Assembly: GCA_034927815.1 (NCBI GenBank)
Contig: JAYFPK010000017.1
Location: 1 to 64,000, forward strand
Direction: 5' to 3'
Source of the DNA: Limiplasma sp034927815
GTDB taxonomy: Bacteria; Bacillota; Clostridia; Christensenellales; Aristaeellaceae
DNA length: 64,000 nucleotides
This document shows positions 1-8,156 of this stretch, piece by piece. The notes below the pieces were generated by a model. The model did not search any database. It saw only the letters and a list, made by a program, of their open reading frames with translations, and had not been told where the DNA came from. Each line of letters opens with the position of its first letter. The first letter of the stretch is position 1. The translations under genes were made by a program, and so were the position numbers.

Positions 1-154
1 TCCCCGCTTCCCTTCCCCGGAAAATCTCTCCTCCGGTTCCGTTTCGCGTCTCCCCTCCGCTCAAGCACGATTCACTCAAAATCATTGACTGTCGTTCTTT
101 GCGTCTCTTTCCTATATCGTTTTCAAGGTTCGTCGCTCTCAAGCGAGCCTGATT
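1..154 (-). other. Transcribed leader of an rRNA-type operon leaving the window to the left
   Basis: This stretch lies directly downstream of the promoter at 155-183 and has no ORF. Read on the minus strand it carries the motif AACCTTGAAAACGATATAG, which resembles the boxA-like CTTTGAAAACT element found before 16S genes in Firmicutes, and a short CTCGCTTGAGAGCGA stem near the transcript start. The 16S gene itself is not in the window, so the rRNA assignment is inferred from leader and promoter form. Confidence 0.6.
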
Positions 155-226
155 AGATTACCATGCTTCCGCTCCCTTGTCAACATCTTTTTTTCTTTTT
201 CGCAACATTTTTTAAAAGGATATTTT
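155..226 (-). promoter_or_regulatory. Strong sigma-A promoter with UP-like A/T tract, reading left
   Basis: On the minus strand TTGACA (178-183) and TAATCT (155-160) are separated by exactly 17 bases. Upstream (184-226) is a run of A and T tracts that stands out from the GC-rich surroundings and fits an UP element. This architecture is typical of rRNA promoters. No protein-coding start follows it within the window. Confidence 0.75.
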
Positions 227-230
227 TTGC

Positions 231-582
231 TGTGCCAGGGGAGACCGGCAATGCTCCTTCCAATAGGAAGAATGCGTGAACCGCAGGGTTATCCTGCCTC
301 CCGGCCTCCTTTCCCCTTGTGGCGCCCCTTCCGGCCCGCATCGCCAGTGGATGAAAATGGCAGTTGGACATGCCAATTTCTTCATCAAGCACCCTTATTA
401 TTGTGCCTGGTATATCCCAAAGCATACGAAGAATCTTTCCTTGCGCATCCTCTATTTCGCCCTTCGGCATAAAAGCCTTCCCGCCGGAAACCCTATTGAA
501 AAGGCATCGGCGGCAAGGCGGAAAACAGGCAAGGTTGTTTTGCGGTTCAACCCCTGTGGAAAGGAGTGTGCGGTGGTCAGCC
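231..582. other. Gene-free interval, 352 bases
   Basis: I see no convincing gene here. A minus-strand frame is open through the region, but it ends inside the A/T tract of the promoter and shows no family likeness. The last 20 bases carry AAGGAG (561-566), which probably serves the HD-domain gene that follows. Confidence 0.5.
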
Positions 583-1197
583 ATGAACCATGGACGCGAA
601 ATGTTTGAGGAAATAGATGCCCATCTGCTCAGCGACCAGCGCCCCTCCTTGTATTTGGAACGCTTGGACGACCCGCTCTTCCAAAGGGAGCATCCCTTTA
701 GGATGCTGTCCCGGCTGCGGAAGGTGGAGCAGTCTCCCCAGCATCATCCCGAGGGAAGCGTCTGGAACCATACGCTGCTGGTGGTGGACCAGGCGGCGGA
801 GCGAAAGGCGCAATCCAGCGACAGCCGCACGTTCATGTGGGCGGCGTTGCTGCACGATATCGGCAAAGCGGAGACCACTAAAATCCGAAAGGGAAAAATC
901 ACCGCCTATGACCATGACAAGGTGGGCGCGGAAATGACCAGGGATTTTCTCGCCGAATTTGAAACGGAGCCCTTCCTCTCCAAGGTCGCGGCCCTGGTAC
1001 GCTGGCATATGCAGATTTTATACGTGGTGAAGGACTTGCCCTTCGCAGACATCCACGCCATGCGTTTGGCGGTGGACGTTAAGGATATCGCGCTGCTGGG
1101 GCTATGCGACCGGCTGGGCCGCCGGGGGGCGGACATCGCCGCGGAGGAGCAGGCCATTGAGCTGTTTTTGAAAAAGGTAGCTTCTGCGAAGCCATAG
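583..1197 (+). CDS. HD-domain phosphohydrolase-like protein
   Basis: A 204-residue cytosolic protein with an HD-superfamily metal-binding core: an upstream His in the SVWNHTLLVVD segment, the diagnostic ALLHDIGKA block and a later HDKVGAEM segment. The order resembles the HD domain attached to some tRNA nucleotidyltransferases, but no nucleotidyltransferase domain is present. The family hydrolyses phosphomonoesters or phosphodiesters; the substrate cannot be told. I chose the ATG at 583 because the frame upstream loses likeness to any protein; AAGGAG lies 16 bases before it, a long spacing. It converges on the FprA gene. Confidence 0.8.
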   Translation: MNHGREMFEEIDAHLLSDQRPSLYLERLDDPLFQREHPFRMLSRLRKVEQSPQHHPEGSVWNHTLLVVDQAAERKAQSSDSRTFMWAALLHDIGKAETTKIRKGKITAYDHDKVGAEMTRDFLAEFETEPFLSKVAALVRWHMQILYVVKDLPFADIHAMRLAVDVKDIALLGLCDRLGRRGADIAAEEQAIELFLKKVASAKP

Positions 1198-1226
1198 CCT
1201 AAGCTTGGCCAAATTTGGAAACTTCC

Positions 1227-2414
1227 CTACCGGCAAAGGGCCTTGGCAATGTCCGCCGCCTTGGCAAGGACGTCCTCCTGGGGATTCCAATTGCAGCGGA
1301 TCTCCGGTTCCACTACCTGGAACCCGGCGTCCTCCAGCCTTTCCCGAAGAACCTTGGGGGATTCCCCGCTCCAGCCGTAGCAGCCAAACACTGCGGCGGT
1401 CTTGTTCTTGAATTTCAGCTCTTTGAGGAACTCCAGCCAGCCTCCCACAGAGGAGAGGATGCTCTGCCCCACGGTGGGAGAGCCCACCGCAATGGCCTTG
1501 GACTTGAAAACTTCCGTCATGATATCGTTCTTATCGGTTTTGGAGATGTTGAAAATCTTCACCTTGGTGTCCGGGGACAGGCGGGAGATTTCCATTCCGA
1601 TCCGGTGGGCCAGCTGCATCGTCCCGTCCCACATGGTATCGTAGGCGATGGTAATCTGGTCCTCCTGGTACTCCTGGGCCCATTTGTAGTACGCCTCCAC
1701 GATCTGCAAGGGATTCTCCCTCCAGATGGAGCCATGGCTGGTGGCGATGATGTCAATGGGCAAATTCAGCGCCTGGATTTCCTCCACCTTCTTCTTCACC
1801 AAAGGAGAGAAGGGGTTGAGAATGTTGGCGTAGTATTTCAGGGCCTCGGCCCATAACAGGCAGGTATCCGCCTTGTCGTTGAACAGCTCCTCCACGGCAT
1901 AGTGCTGGCCAAAGGCGTCGTTGGAAAACAGGATGTTGTCCCCGGTCATGTAGGTTGCCATGCTGTCCGGCCAATGGAGCATCCTCATCTCCACAAACAC
2001 CAGCTGCTTGCCATTGCCGATGTCCACGGAATCCCCGGTTTTCACCACGTGAAAATTCCATTCCGGATGGTGGTATTGCCCCGTCAGGGACTTCACGGCG
2101 TTGGCCGTGCAATAAATGGGCGTGTTGGGGATTCTCTCCATCAAAGCGGGCAAAGCGCCGCTGTGGTCCACCTCGCCGTGGTTGATGACGATGAAATCAA
2201 TTTGAGCAAGGTCCACCTCTTCGGCCAGATGGTCCACAAACTCGCTGGAATGGGGCCTCCATACGGTATCCACCAGCACCGTCTTTTCTTCCTGGATCAA
2301 ATACGCGTTTTGGCTGGAGCCGTGATGGATCGAGTAATCGGCGCCGTGGAAGGACTCCAACTCCCAATCGATCTTCCCAACCCAGTACACATTGTTTTTG
2401 ACGAGCTTTTTCAT
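1227..2414 (-). CDS. fprA: A-type flavoprotein (diiron oxygen/nitric oxide reductase)
   Basis: A 395-residue cytosolic enzyme of the flavodiiron family, which reduces O2 to water or NO to N2O and protects anaerobes. Residues 1-250 form a metallo-beta-lactamase-like domain with the expected diiron ligands visible as H79, E81, D83, H147, D166 and H227. Residues 255-395 form a flavodoxin-like FMN domain. There is no fused rubredoxin. The ATG follows AAAGGGGG. A hairpin (2441-2466) lies in its short leader, and an extended -10 promoter lies upstream, so it is probably monocistronic. Confidence 0.95.
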   Translation of the reverse strand: MKKLVKNNVYWVGKIDWELESFHGADYSIHHGSSQNAYLIQEEKTVLVDTVWRPHSSEFVDHLAEEVDLAQIDFIVINHGEVDHSGALPALMERIPNTPIYCTANAVKSLTGQYHHPEWNFHVVKTGDSVDIGNGKQLVFVEMRMLHWPDSMATYMTGDNILFSNDAFGQHYAVEELFNDKADTCLLWAEALKYYANILNPFSPLVKKKVEEIQALNLPIDIIATSHGSIWRENPLQIVEAYYKWAQEYQEDQITIAYDTMWDGTMQLAHRIGMEISRLSPDTKVKIFNISKTDKNDIMTEVFKSKAIAVGSPTVGQSILSSVGGWLEFLKELKFKNKTAAVFGCYGWSGESPKVLRERLEDAGFQVVEPEIRCNWNPQEDVLAKAADIAKALCR

Positions 2415-2440
2415 TGGTATCCCCCTTTTTCTTCATCGCT

Positions 2441-2495
2441 GCAAGCTCCTTGCCCCGGAGCCTTGCAAAGTCCGTACATAATCCAGAGTATACCA
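2441..2495 (-). promoter_or_regulatory. Extended -10 promoter and leader hairpin of fprA
   Basis: On the minus strand TGG-TATACT (2487-2495) gives an extended -10 element; no good -35 is seen. Downstream, GCAAGGCTCC pairs with GGAGCTTGC (2441-2466) to form a stem about 27 bases before the fprA start. Any role in regulation is inferred. Confidence 0.45.
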
Positions 2496-2536
2496 TACAA
2501 TGCCCGCCAATAACAGCGCCTATCCCGTGGGGCTCC

Positions 2537-3214
2537 TTACCAAAGATAAGGAATCAGCCGGTACCGCGTCCTTCGGGTGTATTGCGCATATCCCTCCAGC
2601 CCGGCCAGAAGCACCACTTCCTCATTTTTGATCCGCAGCACCAGCGTCACGGGGAAGATCAGCATGGGAAGCAAGGCCACATAGGAGCCCAGCACCAAGG
2701 GCATGGACAAGAAAAGCAGCAAACAGGCCAAATACATGGGATGCCGGACCAGGGCGTACAGCCCGCCGCTGATGAGCACCTGATCCTTTTGTATCTCCAC
2801 CACCCTTGAGGCGTAAGCGTTTTGGAGGATCACCGCGCAGAACAGGCCGTAGCCAAGCAGCATCACGGCCAAGGCCGCCAGCGATCCCCAAAGGGGCATG
2901 TTGCTCCAGCCAAAGCGGTGATCCAGCCCCGCCAGCACAAAGGAGGCCAAAAACAGCAGGCCCATAACGGCGATATACCCCTTTTGCTCCTTCTGGCTTT
3001 CCTTGGCTTTCAAGCGCTTCTCCAGGGTTTCAGGGTATTTGACCAGCAGCACCATCCCCATGGTCATCATGGGGATGAAAAGGGAAAGGATCAGCAGCCA
3101 GGCGTTGGGCACCCGGAAGCTGCCCGCCCCGGCAAAAATCGGCAGACCCAGCAGCAAAAACCCCAGCAGGCCTTTCACGATCATCTTGACAAGCAGCGGC
3201 GTTTTTTCTTTCAT
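2537..3214 (-). CDS. Membrane methyltransferase of the isoprenylcysteine carboxylmethyltransferase-like family
   Basis: A 225-residue integral membrane protein with about five or six hydrophobic helices. Near residues 155-170 it has the signature GGLYALVRHPMYLA, and near the C-terminus an NEEVVLL...YAQYTRRTRYRLIP block. Both mark the ICMT/PEMT-type SAM-dependent methyltransferases, where the RHPxY motif binds the cofactor. The methyl acceptor is unknown. The ATG at 3214 has GGGGAGAGGGGAG upstream; an in-frame upstream start would add a basic tail with no support. It follows the glycosidase gene by 74 bases and may be the tail of that operon. Confidence 0.8.
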   Translation of the reverse strand: MKEKTPLLVKMIVKGLLGFLLLGLPIFAGAGSFRVPNAWLLILSLFIPMMTMGMVLLVKYPETLEKRLKAKESQKEQKGYIAVMGLLFLASFVLAGLDHRFGWSNMPLWGSLAALAVMLLGYGLFCAVILQNAYASRVVEIQKDQVLISGGLYALVRHPMYLACLLLFLSMPLVLGSYVALLPMLIFPVTLVLRIKNEEVVLLAGLEGYAQYTRRTRYRLIPYLW

Positions 3215-3288
3215 CCCTGATGCTCCCCTCTCCCCGTATCCACCGGGCCGGACTTGATGCGGCTTTCCCTGCCATTGCCGCTTTGGCT

Positions 3289-5067
3289 TCATGGGAGGGC
3301 GCTGAGCAGCGAATAGGCCAAAAATCCCGCGCAGGTGGCAAAGGCCTCCCCTGTTTCACACTCGCCCGTCTGCTCGTTGACGCTTTCACAGGCAATGCCA
3401 TTATCCATGGTGGTGCGGCGCAGGTGCTCCAGGGCGCTTTGGGCATGCCCGCTCAAAAGGCTGTTGCAGATGGACAGCACCCACGGATGGGGCGCGTGCT
3501 TGCAGCCGATCTCCGCAATGGGCGATTCCGCAAAGGACAGGGGATAGCTTTTGTCCCGTATCATGGCAACCGTGTCCTGCCATACCGGATCACCGGAATC
3601 GCAGAATCCATAATGGGGCAGCAGCTGCAAGCTCCCCGGCGGCTCATCGTAAATGTCATAGTGTCCGTTCAAATCCACAGACCAGGCAAAGACGCGCTTG
3701 CCGTTTTGCTCCCGCACGCAATGGGCGTACACCGCCCGGCGCACCTCCCCGGCCCGGGCCTCCAGCTCCGGCCTGCCCATGAGCTCCGCCAGGGCGGAAT
3801 AGGCGTAGCAAACCAAAGCGTTATCATAGGTCAGGTACGGGAAGTTGCGCATATCGTCCGTGGGCTGCAAAAAGGTCTCGTACAGTTCCACCTCGGGATG
3901 CTTCTTGCCCTCCAAAGTTTGCAGAATATGGCCCAAGGCCCTTTGCACAAAAGGCTCTTTGGCGAAATCCATATCCCCGGTGGCCTTCCCATAGCGGTCC
4001 AGCGCAATCACCGGCGCGCACAATTCATCCAGCTCAAAGCCCGGCTCCAACACCGTGCCGTCGATGTAGCGGCTGTGAACGCCAAAGTTCCTGGCCTGCC
4101 TGGTGAACACATATTCCAGAACCTCCCGGGCGTAAGGCGCGTCCACGGCCAAAATCGTGGGGAAGGCCCACAGCAGGCTGTCCCGGTCCCAGTAGGCCGC
4201 ACTCACATAGTAGCGGGGGCTGCGGGAGGTCATCAGGCACAATTCCTCGGTGTCCACAGTGCGCCCGGAGGCATAGAAGAAGGCAAAGAACAGGTTTGTA
4301 TTCAGCATCTCCAACAAGTGAGGATCGCCGCCCCGCTTCTCCCGGGCGGCCAGCCAGTCCACGGTGCGGCGGCGCACCGCGTCAAAGCCCTGGCGGAGCA
4401 GCTCCTTGGCGCTGGTGGCTGCGGCCACTTGCTCATACCCGATGCCAAAGAACACGTCCAGCACCGTTTCTTCCCCGGGGGCCAGCGTGATTTCCTTCTC
4501 AATTGCGTATGCGAAGCCCTCGCACCGCCACCGGGCCCCCTGGTCGATCTCGCTGAAGGGCTGGCGGTCCGAAACAATGGGCGCAAAGGCAAACAGGGGC
4601 AGCCCAGCCTTCTGGGTCCACAGGAACAGGTGATTCCAGCCGGATTCCTGGCATTCGCGGCCCCCATGGACCTCCGTGGTTTCGTTGATCTCGTGCAGCG
4701 TCCTATCCCAGCGGCCCCGCAGGCCCAGGCGGACCTGCGTCGGGCTGGAGGCGGCGTTCTTCGCCCACAGGCGGATGCCAAAGCCCCGCTCCCCGACGGG
4801 GGTCAGGTATGTGCATTTCACCTGGACGCCTTCCCCCTGGCAGGAAAAGCGCGGAATCCAATAATGCTCCCTCTCCCACCGGGGCTCCAGGGCCAGGGCG
4901 CGGCCGTTCACCGCGAACTCCGGGGCGATCAGGGCTTCATCCCCGCGAATCTCCAGCATTCCCTTCGCGCCCATGTACAAGAACGTGACCCCTTCCACCG
5001 CGCCGTCCCTTTCCCGGATGGTGGGCAGAGAAACAAATTCATTTCCGGTTACTTGATATCGTTCCAT
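3289..5067 (-). CDS. Six-hairpin (alpha/alpha-barrel) glycoside hydrolase, family uncertain
   Basis: A 592-residue protein without a signal peptide. The N-terminal 250 residues look beta-rich. The C-terminal half is a helical barrel with YWDRDSLLWAFP near residue 300, a feature of six-hairpin glycosidases and debranching-type enzymes, and ends with ETGEAFATCAGFLAYSLL. GH125-like exo-mannosidases and glycogen-debranching C-domains are candidates, but I cannot decide. It is the last sugar gene of the LacI-GH31-GH65-ABC operon, separated from the binding-protein gene by a hairpin. The ATG has GGAAG upstream. Confidence 0.75.
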   Translation of the reverse strand: MERYQVTGNEFVSLPTIRERDGAVEGVTFLYMGAKGMLEIRGDEALIAPEFAVNGRALALEPRWEREHYWIPRFSCQGEGVQVKCTYLTPVGERGFGIRLWAKNAASSPTQVRLGLRGRWDRTLHEINETTEVHGGRECQESGWNHLFLWTQKAGLPLFAFAPIVSDRQPFSEIDQGARWRCEGFAYAIEKEITLAPGEETVLDVFFGIGYEQVAAATSAKELLRQGFDAVRRRTVDWLAAREKRGGDPHLLEMLNTNLFFAFFYASGRTVDTEELCLMTSRSPRYYVSAAYWDRDSLLWAFPTILAVDAPYAREVLEYVFTRQARNFGVHSRYIDGTVLEPGFELDELCAPVIALDRYGKATGDMDFAKEPFVQRALGHILQTLEGKKHPEVELYETFLQPTDDMRNFPYLTYDNALVCYAYSALAELMGRPELEARAGEVRRAVYAHCVREQNGKRVFAWSVDLNGHYDIYDEPPGSLQLLPHYGFCDSGDPVWQDTVAMIRDKSYPLSFAESPIAEIGCKHAPHPWVLSICNSLLSGHAQSALEHLRRTTMDNGIACESVNEQTGECETGEAFATCAGFLAYSLLSALP

Positions 5068-5104
5068 CTTCTTCCCTCTTCCAGAGATACTCCATAATGA
5101 AATT

Positions 5105-5133
5105 CGCGGGAGAAGCGCCAGGCTCCTCCCGCG
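5105..5133 (-). repeat. Intercistronic hairpin after the binding-protein gene
   Basis: A perfect 8-base stem (CGCGGGAG with CTCCCGCG) extended by AGC/GCT lies between the solute-binding-protein stop and the glycosidase start. No T-run follows, so it is more likely an mRNA-stabilising or attenuating structure than a full terminator. Confidence 0.6.
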
Positions 5134-5153
5134 ATCGTAAAGGCAAGGGCAGG

Positions 5154-6389
5154 TTATTTCAGCAAATCCGCTTCTTCCAGCTGCGCCTGGATGTCGTCCA
5201 GGGCTTCCTGGGCGCTCACGTCCGAAGTTTCCAGGGTGCTCAGCACATTGCCCATGATCTCCGCGGCGGCGCTGGCTTCGATCAGCGCGGGAGGCGCCAC
5301 GGCGTAGTCCATGCTGGTGAACACGGCGGCCCGGTTGGCGGGAGGCGTGATCTCCAGGTATTGGCCCAGCTTGCTCTGGTCCGCGATGGTGGGGAGCTCC
5401 CAGCTGGCGTCCAGGCGAAGCTGTACGATGTCGGGATCGGAGCCCATGGCGTCGATGAACTTGGCGGCGATCTCCTTTTTCTCGCTGGAGGGGGATATGC
5501 AGTTCACGTTGGCAAAGAAGAAGGTGGCCTTCTCCTTGAAGCCCGGCTCCACCACGATATCCCAATCAAAGGCGCACTTTTCGGCGAAGGTGGCAAAGCC
5601 CCAGATGCCCGTGATGAGCATGCCCAGCTTGCCCTCGGTAAACAGGTCCCAGTCGCCGCGCCCGGCCATCTCCTCGGCGTTGGGCATGACGTGGTTCTCT
5701 CCGCGCACCCGGGCGATCATGGCCTCCAGCACCGCGGCGTTTTCCGGGGAGTTTACGGTGAAGGCGCTGTAATCGCCGCTGAGCAGGCTTCCGCCGTTGG
5801 CGGCCACGGACTTGTAGAACTCGTTGTAGGTGATGGGTTGGAAGTAGCCCCAAATGTCGTCCCCCAGGGCCCTGATCTTCTCGGCGGCGGCCTGGGCGTC
5901 TGCCCAGGTCCAGTCATTGGTGGGGTACTCGAGGCCGGCCTGGTCAAAGAGGGCCTTGTTGTAGAACAGCACGCAGGTGGAGAAGCTCATGGGCACCGCG
6001 TACAGCTTTCCGTCGCTGGACACCGCGGAGAGCGTGCCCTCGGAATAATTCTCCTTGGCGATGCCCATCTCGCTCAGGTCGGCGCAGGCGCCCCGCAGCA
6101 TATAGGACAGGTAGTTTTCCATGTTCATTTCGAACACGTCCGGCGCGTTGCCCCCCGCAACCTTGGTGGCCAGGGCGGTGAAGTAGTCGTTGTAACCGGT
6201 GAGCTGTACGTCCACCTTGACCCCGGGGTTCTTGCTCTCAAAGACCTGGATCATCTTGGCCAGCGTCTCCTCTTGGGCTCCCGCGCCGGAGAAGCACGCA
6301 TAGGTGAGCGTGACTTCCTCAGCCAGCGCGGTGCCGGCCAGGGAGAGAAGCATCACCAGCGCCACAGCCAACGAAACGAGTTTTTTCAT
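5154..6389 (-). CDS. Carbohydrate ABC transporter substrate-binding protein (family 1)
   Basis: A 411-residue extracellular binding protein. It has a classic signal peptide (MKKLVSLAVALVMLLSLAG, AlaLeuAla-type end) but no lipobox cysteine. The mature part shows the family 1 layout, including FESKNPGVKVDVQL near residue 50. It would deliver an oligosaccharide to the MalF/MalG-type permeases encoded just upstream. No ATPase gene is in the operon, so a shared MsmK-type ATPase is expected. An AAAGGAGG site precedes the ATG. Confidence 0.93.
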   Translation of the reverse strand: MKKLVSLAVALVMLLSLAGTALAEEVTLTYACFSGAGAQEETLAKMIQVFESKNPGVKVDVQLTGYNDYFTALATKVAGGNAPDVFEMNMENYLSYMLRGACADLSEMGIAKENYSEGTLSAVSSDGKLYAVPMSFSTCVLFYNKALFDQAGLEYPTNDWTWADAQAAAEKIRALGDDIWGYFQPITYNEFYKSVAANGGSLLSGDYSAFTVNSPENAAVLEAMIARVRGENHVMPNAEEMAGRGDWDLFTEGKLGMLITGIWGFATFAEKCAFDWDIVVEPGFKEKATFFFANVNCISPSSEKKEIAAKFIDAMGSDPDIVQLRLDASWELPTIADQSKLGQYLEITPPANRAAVFTSMDYAVAPPALIEASAAAEIMGNVLSTLETSDVSAQEALDDIQAQLEEADLLK

Positions 6390-6438
6390 AAACGGATTCC
6401 TCCTTTTCTATTGCTAACGCGCAAGCGCGTTATGCTCC

Positions 6439-7275
6439 TTATTTCAGCCCGCCCAACGCGATGCCGCTGTCCACCTTGCGCTGGGAGAGCAGGTATACCG
6501 CGAAGATCGGCAAAATGGTCAGCACCGCCCCCGCCATCAAAACGTGCTCGTTGTTCTTATACATGCCGTTCATGTTGCCCAGCACCACTTGCAAGGTCTG
6601 CTTCCGGGTGCTGGTGAGCACGATCAGCGGCCAGAGGTAGCTGTTCCAGCTACCCATGAAGGCCAGCAAAATCATGGTAGCCAGCGTGGGCATCACCATG
6701 GGCAGCACGATGCGGAAAAACACCCGGTACAGGGACGCGCCGTCCAAAAAAGCGGATTCCAGATAGCTGTCGCTGAGGGTCAGCATGGATTGGCGCATCA
6801 AAAAGACGCCGAAGGTCTTGGCAAGGGAGGGCAGAATCAGCCCCGTATAGCTGTCCAGCAGGCCCAGCACCCGCAAGATGATGTAGTTGGGTACCATGGT
6901 GATGGTGCCGGGGATCATCATGGTGGCAAGGTAGAGGCCAAACACCTTCCCGGAGCCCTTGAAGGGCAGCTTGGTAAACACGAAGGCCGCCATGCACGCG
7001 CTCATCACCTCCACCGCCGTGCACACGATTGCCAGAAACAGGCTGTTGAAGGTGGCCCTCCCAAAGGAAAAGCCTTGCATGTTGAAGACCTTCCCATAGC
7101 CCTCCAAAGAGGGATGCTCGGGAATCCAGCGGATGGGAATGGTGCGGATCGCCTCGCTGCCCTTGAAGGAGGAGGAGATCATCCACAGGAAGGGCAGCAG
7201 CGTGATCAGGGCCATTGCCCCCAGCAGCAGGTAGAAGGCCGCCCAGCGCAGGATTCTTCTTTCACGCTTACGCAT
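6439..7275 (-). CDS. Carbohydrate ABC transporter permease, MalG type
   Basis: A 278-residue inner-membrane permease with six predicted helices. The EAA loop is visible as SAFLDGASLYRVFFRIVLPM, where the conserved Gly-Ala contacts the ATPase. The N-terminus begins with basic residues and the C-terminus ends in the usual VDSGIALGGLK. Its start overlaps the end of the partner permease gene by 8 bases, indicating translational coupling. The transported glycan is likely an alpha-glucoside, judging by the neighbouring GH31 and GH65 genes. Confidence 0.93.
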   Translation of the reverse strand: MRKRERRILRWAAFYLLLGAMALITLLPFLWMISSSFKGSEAIRTIPIRWIPEHPSLEGYGKVFNMQGFSFGRATFNSLFLAIVCTAVEVMSACMAAFVFTKLPFKGSGKVFGLYLATMMIPGTITMVPNYIILRVLGLLDSYTGLILPSLAKTFGVFLMRQSMLTLSDSYLESAFLDGASLYRVFFRIVLPMVMPTLATMILLAFMGSWNSYLWPLIVLTSTRKQTLQVVLGNMNGMYKNNEHVLMAGAVLTILPIFAVYLLSQRKVDSGIALGGLK

Positions 7276-8155
7276 CGTAGTTCACCCACTTCTTTTGCAT
7301 CCAGAACTGCACAAGGGTAAAGGCGAAAATCACTACGAACAAAATCCAGGAATAGGCCGAGGCCATGCCCATCTTGTACTGTTTGAAGGCGTATTTGAAG
7401 ATCCGCTCCACAAACACCGTGGTGGCGCCTCCAGGGCCTCCGTCGGTCATGTTCAGCACGGACTCGAAGACCTGCCAGCCGTAGAGTACGTTGATCACCA
7501 GCAGCAAAAACAGGGTGGGGGTCAGCAGAGGACGGGTGATGCTCAGGAACTTGCGCCCGCTGCCGGCCCCGTCGATGGAGGCGGCCTCGTAGTAGGCGGG
7601 ATCAATTGATTTCAGGGCCGCCAGCACCATGAGGGCATAGTAGCCCGTGTCCTTCCACAGGGCCGCGATCACCACGCCGGGCATGGCCCACTCCTTGCTG
7701 CTGAGCCAGGAGGGGCCCGTGACGCCCAGGGGCGCCAGCAGCTGGTTCAGCAGGCCGTACTTGCCGCTGAGCACCCAGGTCCACACCACCGCGGCGGCCA
7801 CCCAGGAGGTGATGACGGGGGTATAGAAGATCGCCCGGAATGCGCCCCGCCCCCTAAAGGCCTGGTTCAGCACCATCCCCTGGGCCAAGGACGCCAAAAG
7901 GATGAAGGGCAGGTACAAGCCCAGGTAGGTCAGCGTGTGCCCCAGGACCTGGGGAAACTCCTTGCCGGAGAGGATGCGGGAAAAGTTCTTCAGGCCCACA
8001 AACTCCATGGAACCGGCCAGCAGATCGTAATTGGTGAGGCTGTACACCAAGGAGGTGGCGATGGGCACAAGGCAGAACACGATCATCCCCACCAGCGACG
8101 GAGCCAGAAACACCGCTGTGGCCGTTCTCCTCTGCGCGTTTTTCGGAAGATACAT
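7268..8155 (-). CDS. Carbohydrate ABC transporter permease, MalF type
   Basis: A 295-residue permease with six helices and the EAA loop EAASIDGAGSGRKFLSITRP. I chose the ATG at 8155, which has GAGGAGGGAT directly upstream and lies one base after the GH65 stop codon. A longer frame upstream would encode an Arg-rich segment inside the GH65 gene and is not supported. It pairs with the downstream MalG-type permease. Confidence 0.92.
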   Translation of the reverse strand: MYLPKNAQRRTATAVFLAPSLVGMIVFCLVPIATSLVYSLTNYDLLAGSMEFVGLKNFSRILSGKEFPQVLGHTLTYLGLYLPFILLASLAQGMVLNQAFRGRGAFRAIFYTPVITSWVAAAVVWTWVLSGKYGLLNQLLAPLGVTGPSWLSSKEWAMPGVVIAALWKDTGYYALMVLAALKSIDPAYYEAASIDGAGSGRKFLSITRPLLTPTLFLLLVINVLYGWQVFESVLNMTDGGPGGATTVFVERIFKYAFKQYKMGMASAYSWILFVVIFAFTLVQFWMQKKWVNYDA

Positions 8156-8156
8156 T

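Noticed and set aside
180..584. Minus-strand open frame of 134 residues at the left edge
   Set aside because: It runs into the UP tract and -35 of the rRNA-type promoter, resembles no family, and its C-terminal half is low-quality sequence. A short internal part looks protein-like, but not enough to call.
3220..5097. 625-residue plus-strand frame opposite the glycosidase
   Set aside because: Rich in Gln, His and Gly as expected for an antisense frame, with no family likeness; the minus strand gene has motifs and a ribosome site.
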